From: Candidatus Tabaqchalia intestinavium
GTDB lineage: Bacteria > Bacillota > Clostridia > Oscillospirales > CAJFTT01
Assembly: GCA_904420005.1 (NCBI GenBank)
Contig: CAJFTT010000004.1
Span: forward strand, 1 to 37,701
DNA length: 37,701 nt
Direction: 5' to 3'
Below are positions 32,978 through 37,701 of the stretch, piece after piece. Below the pieces are notes generated by a model. The model saw only the letters and a program-made list of their open reading frames with translations, did not search any database and was not told where the DNA came from. Each line of letters begins with the position of its first letter. Within the stretch, counting starts at the first letter, position 1. A program made the translations under genes and the position numbers.

Positions 32978-33006
32978 ATGATACAGGATTCTCCCGCAAA
33001 TGTCAA
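32978..33006 (-). promoter_or_regulatory. strong promoter of the candidate ncRNA/leader
   Basis: TTGACA (33006-33001), 17 bp, TATCAT (32983-32978) on minus. Confidence 0.85.
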
Positions 33007-33234
33007 GCACTTTTTTCACTTGGGGCGCTTTTCTGGGCAGCGCGCCCTTACCCGCACGTCTGGAAGTGCGACGCCGCCGCGCACCCCGCCGGCCTCGCTG
33101 GCACCGCAGACGCTATCGGGCGTCTTTTCTGGCAAAGACGTCCATTTACGGCCGATCGGTCGAAACCGCGCCCGGCGGAGCCTGACGCAAGCCGGAACAG
33201 CGGCGCGCTTTCCCGCTGTCCGCCCGCCGGCGGC

Positions 33235-33270
33235 AAAAAAGCAGCGGCGCCCCGACCGGAGCGCCGCTGC
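33235..33270 (-). terminator. terminator of the esterase gene
   Basis: A 10-bp stem GCAGCGGCGC (33241-33250) with its complement (33261-33270), and T6 following on minus. It lies about 96 nt after the stop. Confidence 0.85.
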
Positions 33271-33281
33271 GGCGACACGCA

Positions 33282-33310
33282 TTGACAATTTATGTCTAAT
33301 CCGCTACACT
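33282..33310 (+). promoter_or_regulatory. promoter-like sequence reading into the esterase gene antisense
   Basis: TTGACA (33282-33287), 17 bp, TACACT (33305-33310) on plus. No plus-strand gene follows; it points at the 3' end of the minus-strand esterase gene. Confidence 0.5.
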
Positions 33311-33366
33311 ATAAGAATCATCACCGTGCAATTCCCGCTTCCCAAGATCTGGATACCCTTGCCGAC

Positions 33367-34410
33367 TCAACGATAGGTCGGCTTGGCGGGAAACACGCTG
33401 GAGGTCTTCGGGCGCTGCAGCTGCGGCCAACCGGTTTTCTCCGTGATGAAGTCCGCGAGCTCTTTTCCCATGCGGTAATGCGTCTGATAGCCAGGATGGA
33501 ACCCGTTGCCCCAGCCTTCGACCTCGGGCAGGATGAGGCCGAGATCGACGTAATAGACGCGCTCGTGCCCCGCGGCGTTGAGGCGGGAAACGATCTCCTG
33601 CACGTCCGCGGCGTGAGAATTATTCATTGTACCCACACAGCAGAAAACATAGGTTTTCGGGTAGACTGCAAATATCTCCTCGACAAAGCGCATATAAGTA
33701 TTCAGAAAGGCATCGCGGTCGATGGGATTGCTGTAGTCATTCTGGCCGAGGTTGATAATGACGCCGTCGGCGATATACCGGCTGAAATCCCAGGGCGTGT
33801 CCTCGCCGAATACATACGGGAACTTCGCCGGCAGGGAATTGGGATTGGCCATCGCGTCCTGCACTACGCCGATGCCGGAAACGGCCATGGTGTGGTAATT
33901 GGCGTTGAGCAGCCGGGCGCTGATGCCGACATACGACATATAGCCATTGTCCCGGTCCTGCTGGTCGCCCGCGTTGCAGGAGCGGCCGTCCCCGTTGCCG
34001 CAGGTGATCGAGTCGCCGAAGTATTCCAAGTTAAGCGCCTTGGCAGGCGGCGGCGCGAGGAAGCACCCGCCCTCCGAAACGGAGAAGCCCAAAAAACGAA
34101 TGCTGCCATAGAGGATATCCGTGCGCTTTTGCACCTCGAGCGTATGCACTTCATCGGAAAGGCCTGTGAGCAGGACATATTCGCCCACATCCGGCTTCAT
34201 CTGCACATAGTCGCGGGAAGAGCCGTCAAGGACAATCTCAAGATAATTGTTGCCGTTATTATAGCTGGGATCGACCTGCATGCGGATTTCCGTGCCGCGG
34301 AACGTGAGGAAAATGGCGCTGTTAACCCACCCGGCCACCGGCGCTTCCGGATTGCGGTCGTCGAACCGGCCCATCAGGCGCGCGTTTTTGACAAAACTGA
34401 ATTCACTCAT
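33367..34410 (-). CDS. SGNH/GDSL carbohydrate esterase (CE2-like)
   Basis: 347 residues. A jelly-roll N-terminal domain (1-115; GWVNSAIFLTFRGTEIRMQ...) and an SGNH hydrolase domain: EYFGDSITCG with nucleophile Ser near 130, GIGVVQD, NLGQNDYSN and GNGFHPGYQTHYRMG with the catalytic His. This two-domain order is that of CE2 acetyl-xylan esterases, which remove acetyl groups from plant polysaccharides. It lacks a signal peptide, so it probably acts on imported oligosaccharides in the cytoplasm. The ATG at 34410 has GGGAGGG 9 nt upstream. It stands alone on minus, with a good -10 (TATACT) near 34524. Confidence 0.87.
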   Translation of the reverse strand: MSEFSFVKNARLMGRFDDRNPEAPVAGWVNSAIFLTFRGTEIRMQVDPSYNNGNNYLEIVLDGSSRDYVQMKPDVGEYVLLTGLSDEVHTLEVQKRTDILYGSIRFLGFSVSEGGCFLAPPPAKALNLEYFGDSITCGNGDGRSCNAGDQQDRDNGYMSYVGISARLLNANYHTMAVSGIGVVQDAMANPNSLPAKFPYVFGEDTPWDFSRYIADGVIINLGQNDYSNPIDRDAFLNTYMRFVEEIFAVYPKTYVFCCVGTMNNSHAADVQEIVSRLNAAGHERVYYVDLGLILPEVEGWGNGFHPGYQTHYRMGKELADFITEKTGWPQLQRPKTSSVFPAKPTYR

Positions 34411-34622
34411 CTGAAGTTTCCCTCCCAATCATACTGGCCTGCAGCTCCTTCGGCAGAAAATCCGACAACCTGCAGAGCCGCAGGGCGATGTTCCCCCATC
34501 GGGGTCGCCTACTGAAGAAAAGTATAGCAGATTTTCGCGGGCTTGTACAGGGTAAGGCACCGCGAATTTGCAGTTTTTCCCATAGACATGGTCAGGCACG
34601 GGAAACAGAAAGGAGGTCACGT

Positions 34623-35156
34623 ATGGCCTGCGTGCTGGACAAAAACAAAATGTATCGCCTGTGCACCTGGGTGCTCTGGTTTGTGTTTTACAGCTTCATC
34701 GGCTGGTTTTTTGAAACGGTGTTCACCTCGCTGGAAGCTGGGCATCTCACGCAACGCGGTTTTCTGTATGGGCCGATCTGTCCCATTTACGGCTTCGGCG
34801 CGTTGCTGCTGTTGCTGATTTTTCGAGAGGAGCATCCGCGGTTCCTGGCCGTATTCTGCACGGGATTTCTGGCTGTGACGCTGCTGGAATACGTCACTTC
34901 CTACGGGCTGGAAGTGCTGTTCGGCCAGCGCTGGTGGGATTATTATCACTGGCCGCTGAACATCAACGGCCGCGTCTCGCTGCTCACGAGCCTGGCTTTC
35001 GGCCTGATGGGGGCGGGGCTCGTGCTGTTTTTGCACCCGCGCGTCAAGCGTCTGCTGCAAAAGCTGCTTTCGCCCACCGCTACCATCGTCGCGGGGATCT
35101 GCTGCCTTGGCCTGATCGCCGTGGACCTGACCGCCACCCTTTTCAGCCTGTGCTGA
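34623..35156 (+). CDS. CmpB-type membrane protein (PF06541, putative ABC permease)
   Basis: 177 residues with about five membrane segments. The family motif is GWFFETVFTSLEAGHLTQRGFLYGPICPIYGFG at residues 24-56, and EYVTSYGLEVLFGQRWWDY in the middle. The domain is named as a putative ABC transporter permease, but no ATPase partner is nearby and the role is unproven. AAAGGAGG lies 6 nt before the ATG. It is convergent with queF, and a terminator separates them. Confidence 0.85.
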   Translation: MACVLDKNKMYRLCTWVLWFVFYSFIGWFFETVFTSLEAGHLTQRGFLYGPICPIYGFGALLLLLIFREEHPRFLAVFCTGFLAVTLLEYVTSYGLEVLFGQRWWDYYHWPLNINGRVSLLTSLAFGLMGAGLVLFLHPRVKRLLQKLLSPTATIVAGICCLGLIAVDLTATLFSLC

Positions 35157-35170
35157 AAACCATATGTAAC

Positions 35171-35215
35171 AAAAAGGAGCGCGCCCGCGGGTCGTCCGCG
35201 GGCGCGCTCCTTTTT
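35171..35215. terminator. bidirectional terminator between the CmpB-like gene and queF
   Basis: A perfect 19-bp stem (35171-35189 with 35197-35215), with A5 and T5 at the ends, followed by GTTTTT on plus. Confidence 0.93.
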
Positions 35216-35263
35216 GTTTTTCTCTCCGCGCCACGCGCAGGGCGGAACCTCGCGGCAACGGGT

Positions 35264-35761
35264 TCACCGGTTGTCCACCGTTTCCGGATACAGATCGTGG
35301 TGTTCCAGCCGCTGCGCCGCTACCTGTTCCCACCGGGTACCGGGCCGCCCGTAATTACAATACGGATCGATCGAAATTCCGCCGCGCGGGGTGAATTTCC
35401 CCCACACTTCTATATATTTCGGATCCATCAGCCGGATCAGATCCTTCATGATGATGTTGATGCAGTCCTCATGAAAGTCGCCGTGGTTGCGGAAACTGAA
35501 CAAATACAGCTTGAGCGATTTGCTCTCCACCATCCGCGCCCCCGGTACATAGGAAATATAGAGCGTGGCGAAATCCGGCTGCCCCGTCAGCGGGCAGAGA
35601 CTGGTGAATTCCGGACAGTTGAATTTGACAAAGTAATCGTTCTCCGGATGTTTGTTGGCGAAGGTCTCCAGCACCTGTGGCGCATAATCGGCCGGATATT
35701 CCTGCCGTCCGCTGCCCAGCCGGGTGACGCCGGTCAATTCCTCTTTTGTTCTTCCTGTCAT
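35264..35761 (-). CDS. queF: preQ0 reductase QueF (7-cyano-7-deazaguanine reductase)
   Basis: 165 residues, the short (type I) form. The nucleophile Cys is in [13 protein letters not shown] near residue 52 with Asp 7 residues on. [16 protein letters not shown] is the QueF signature that binds NADPH, and HEDCIN and the C-terminal [15 protein letters not shown] match the family. It reduces preQ0 to preQ1, the base inserted into tRNA on the way to queuosine. The start ATGA overlaps the queT stop by 4 nt, so it is coupled and under the same preQ1 riboswitch. Confidence 0.95.
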   Translation of the reverse strand: MTGRTKEELTGVTRLGSGRQEYPADYAPQVLETFANKHPENDYFVKFNCPEFTSLCPLTGQPDFATLYISYVPGARMVESKSLKLYLFSFRNHGDFHEDCINIIMKDLIRLMDPKYIEVWGKFTPRGGISIDPYCNYGRPGTRWEQVAAQRLEHHDLYPETVDNR

Positions 35762-36285
35762 GTTTGTCCCCCCTTCCCCCTGCCGTCCGCCGCCTTGCCG
35801 CGGCGGGGATACAGCACACGCCCGAGCGCATGCACCAGCACGACGCCAACCACGGCGGGGACCGCCTGTCCGATGCACAGGCTCAGCGCCATCGTCCAAT
35901 ACGGCACCTGCAGCAGATAGGACAGCCATGTGGCAACCCCCAGCCCCGGCACCAGCAGGATCGGAAGCCCGATCAGCCAGCGCGGCCAGCCGAGCCGACG
36001 GACCGCGACGATCAGCGCGCTCGTGGCGATCCCCACAAGTCCTCCCCCGATCATGTCCAACAGGCCCAGACCGCCAAACAGCGTGTTGGCAAGAAAGTTC
36101 GCAAAACCAAGCGGCAAAACCAGGAACGGAAACAGGTAAGAAAGCGCATACAGCGAAGTTGCTATGCGAATTTGATACGCCCCGAAGGAAAAGCTCTGGG
36201 TAGCGCCCAGCACTACCACATACAAGGCGATGACCATGGCAGAAATGGTCAGTTTCTGCAATTTGCTCAAATTTTCTCTCTCCAT
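35758..36285 (-). CDS. queT: QueT-family ECF transporter S component
   Basis: 175 residues, five to six membrane helices. [36 protein letters not shown] shows the QueT-type start with the R-I-A motif, followed by [28 protein letters not shown]. It is the substrate-binding subunit of an energy-coupling-factor importer for queuosine precursors; the shared ATPases and EcfT are elsewhere. The ATG at 36285 has GGAGG 10 nt upstream, while the open frame to 36318 runs back into the leader. The upstream preQ1-I riboswitch supports the substrate. Confidence 0.93.
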   Translation of the reverse strand: MERENLSKLQKLTISAMVIALYVVVLGATQSFSFGAYQIRIATSLYALSYLFPFLVLPLGFANFLANTLFGGLGLLDMIGGGLVGIATSALIVAVRRLGWPRWLIGLPILLVPGLGVATWLSYLLQVPYWTMALSLCIGQAVPAVVGVVLVHALGRVLYPRRGKAADGRGKGGQT

Positions 36286-36340
36286 ATTTCGTTCACCTCC
36301 AAATACTGCTCTCAACAACTTGCGAATGAATCGTACAGCT

Positions 36341-36382
36341 GTCCCTAGTTTTGTTTAACGACAGGATGGTTTCGAACTGTCT
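36341..36382 (-). promoter_or_regulatory. preQ1-I riboswitch aptamer
   Basis: On minus: AGACAG-TTCGAAACCATC-CTGTC stem-loop, then the A-rich tail GTTAAACAAAACTAGGGA. GTTC in the loop, the A-rich run and the terminal ACTAGGG are the conserved preQ1-I features that form the H-type pseudoknot. It lies about 55 nt before queT, downstream of the promoter, with no clear terminator after it, so it may act on translation. Confidence 0.88.
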
Positions 36383-36422
36383 TGCCCTATCTGGAAGCAG
36401 CGCGCTCAAGCGCGCAGGGAAT

Positions 36423-36451
36423 AGCATATCATATTTTCCCGAAACGCGCAA
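36423..36451 (-). promoter_or_regulatory. promoter of the queT-queF operon
   Basis: TTGCGC (36451-36446), 17 bp, TATGCT (36428-36423) on minus, about 40 nt before the aptamer. Confidence 0.65.
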
Positions 36452-36568
36452 GTGCGACGGGCCAGGCATACCGCGGATCGTCTTTTGACACATATTTTCC
36501 CCGCCGGCATACTCTTGTACTACGGGAGTATTTCCCGTGGACGTAAAACGTTTCAAGGAGGAAAAAAG

Positions 36569-36784
36569 ATGTGTTGTTCTAATGGATGTGGAAATTCGTG
36601 CGGATGCGGCTGCTGCCGCCGGAACGGATGCGGGTGCAATAACGACTGCAGCGCCTGCGCCTCATCTTTTTCGGTTTCCGCGTACAGCTACGCATACGAT
36701 GATGCCAATTACCAGAGTTATTTGGACAACTATTACGCCTCGGTCTATGCCGGTTACGGCTATGACTGCGGCTGCAATGGCTGA
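36569..36784 (+). CDS. small Cys- and Gly-rich protein, possible spore-coat component
   Basis: 71 residues with thirteen Cys: CC, CGC, CGCC and CGC clusters in residues 2-30 and CGC at the end. A Ser/Ala/Tyr-rich middle (SYAYDDANYQSYLDNYYASVYAGYGY) separates them. No enzyme motif and no signal peptide. Proteins of this make-up occur in spore coats and other disulfide-linked layers. The neighbouring collagen-like gene points the same way. AAGGAGG lies 7 nt before the ATG. A possible sigma-K-like box (CATA at 36508 with AC 16 nt upstream) is present. The function is inferred. Confidence 0.65.
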   Translation: MCCSNGCGNSCGCGCCRRNGCGCNNDCSACASSFSVSAYSYAYDDANYQSYLDNYYASVYAGYGYDCGCNG

Positions 36785-37125
36785 GCCGGCGTCCGCCGAT
36801 CTGCACTGGCCGCCAGTCGGCGGCCTACTTACCCCGCTGCATCCGAGCGCAACCCGTCTTTTACGGCCCGCTCCGTCCCCCCGGGGCGGGCCGTCCCTTG
36901 CCGCCCGCCGGCCGTCTCCCGTCCTAGCTTGTCTGAACCAAAAAACCCGGTCCTACATATATATGGAATGAGCTGGTTCACCGCCAGCGAAAGGCAGGGA
37001 AAACACCAGCGATAGCCGGTGGGCGGTTTCCCGGCGGCGTTTTCCCTCCGTCCGCTTCTGGGACGGCATGCCATTTCCTATCACCGCAAGCAGTTCAAAA
37101 CTTTAATCGTAAAGGAGCGTATTTC
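36785..37125. other. intergenic stretch with hairpin and possible late promoter
   Basis: Holds ACGGCCCGC...GCGGGCCGT (about 36869-36900), a possible terminator without a T run. Also an AC-N17-CATATATAT arrangement (36937-36964) that resembles sigma-K promoters and would read into the collagen-like gene. No gene seen. Confidence 0.4.
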
Positions 37126-37701
37126 ATGAACAACAGAAGATGCAACGGGGGCTGCTATCCGCCCTGTCCTCCGACGCCCTGCCCGCCGCCAACCGTCGGG
37201 CCGATCGGGCCGACGGGCCCGACCGGGCCGCGCGGCTGCCCCGGTCCACAGGGTCCCCGCGGCTGCCCCGGCCCCATGGGTCCGCGCGGCTTCGTCGGCG
37301 CGACCGGTCCGATCGGTCCTGCGGGTCCGCAGGGCCCTGCCGGTCCGCAAGGGCCTGCTGGATTGCAGGGTCCTGCCGGCGCGCAGGGTCCCGTCGGTCC
37401 GCAGGGTCCTGCCGGCGCAACCGGCCCCACCGGCGCGACGGGTCCCATAGGCCCAACGGGTCCCACCGGCCCGATCGGCCCCGCAGGTCCGCAAGGTGCC
37501 GCGGGTCCGCAAGGTGCCGCGGGTCCGCAGGGTCCTGCCGGTCCGCAGGGTCCTGCCGGTGCCACTGGCGCGACCGGCGCCTCAGGTGCCGCCGGCGCGA
37601 CGGGCCCAACCGGCCCCACTGCCCCGTCAATATATGCACAACAAGGAAAATGCCGTAACCATGCGGCTTTCAGCACATTAAAGACAATTAAACACCCCCT
37701 A
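37126..37701 (+). CDS. collagen-like repeat protein (3' end outside window)
   Basis: 192 residues are visible and the frame is open at the window end. A Cys/Pro-rich head ([21 protein letters not shown]) is followed by 47 uninterrupted Gly-X-Y triplets, rich in GPQ, GPA, GPT and GAT, with two GCP triplets. The repeat ends at [11 protein letters not shown], where a C-terminal domain begins. This is the plan of BclA-type and other clostridial spore-surface filaments, in which the triplets form a triple helix. Cys inside and before the triplets could cross-link to the Cys-rich protein upstream. AAAGGAGCG lies before the ATG. The coding strand's antisense open frame is a by-product of the repeats. 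Confidence 0.88.
   Translation, partial: MNNRRCNGGCYPPCPPTPCPPPTVGPIGPTGPTGPRGCPGPQGPRGCPGPMGPRGFVGATGPIGPAGPQGPAGPQGPAGLQGPAGAQGPVGPQGPAGATGPTGATGPIGPTGPTGPIGPAGPQGAAGPQGAAGPQGPAGPQGPAGATGATGASGAAGATGPTGPTAPSIYAQQGKCRNHAAFSTLKTIKHPL

Noticed and set aside
37155-37676. Minus-strand collagen-looking open frame (GPV/APA/CGP repeats)
   Set aside because: The reverse complement of Gly-X-Y codons is itself Gly/Pro/Ala-rich; the plus strand has the start, ribosome site and perfect triplet phase.

Overview
The window looks like a chromosomal segment of a high-GC, spore-forming anaerobe of the Clostridia, probably an Oscillospiraceae-type gut bacterium. The evidence is strong AAGGAGG-type ribosome sites before nearly every gene, TTGACA/TATAAT promoters, GC-rich terminators between units, a K+-dependent membrane pyrophosphatase, preQ1/queuosine salvage genes, an iron alcohol dehydrogenase, and a collagen-like plus Cys-rich pair of spore-surface type. 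No taxonomic marker gene is present, so the assignment is an inference.

Layout. 1-5.5 kb: the end of a sortase-anchored surface protein, a VTC-domain/DUF4956 pair (minus strand), an amidohydrolase, a YdcF protein and an iron alcohol dehydrogenase. 6-12.8 kb: a lipoprotein, the overlapping ppx-ppk1 operon, then a GNAT acetyltransferase, a radical-SAM protein (QueL candidate) and a YhhQ transporter. 13-19.8 kb: a two-component system, divergent from a five-gene operon of VTC enzyme, DUF4956 membrane protein, Cthe_2159-type beta-helix lipoprotein, phosphodiester glycosidase and small membrane protein. 19.9-22.9 kb: an MFS transporter and a ClC antiporter. 22.9-25.6 kb: a gene-poor stretch with direct repeats, an AT-rich toxin/immunity-like pair and a four-tRNA operon (Gly-Arg-His-Gln). 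25.7-28.4 kb: a membrane pyrophosphatase and a small membrane protein. 28.9-33 kb: a heterodimeric ABC exporter with a long upstream region that includes a candidate ncRNA or attenuated leader. 33.4-37.7 kb: a CE2-type esterase, a CmpB-like membrane protein, a preQ1-I riboswitch with queT-queF, a Cys-rich small protein and a collagen-like protein cut by the window end.

Two themes link the genes. The first is polyphosphate and pyrophosphate: two VTC+DUF4956 modules, Ppx, Ppk1 and HppA all lie within 27 kb. The larger VTC operon shares an operator-like tandem repeat, at identical spacing to the -10 box, with the adjacent two-component system, which suggests direct control. The second is queuosine precursor handling: radical-SAM/YhhQ at 11-13 kb and riboswitch-QueT-QueF at 35-36 kb.

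The best candidates for something poorly described are the VTC-DUF4956-beta-helix-NAGPA operon with its proposed regulon, and the promoter-to-terminator RNA unit at about 32.77-32.97 kb.
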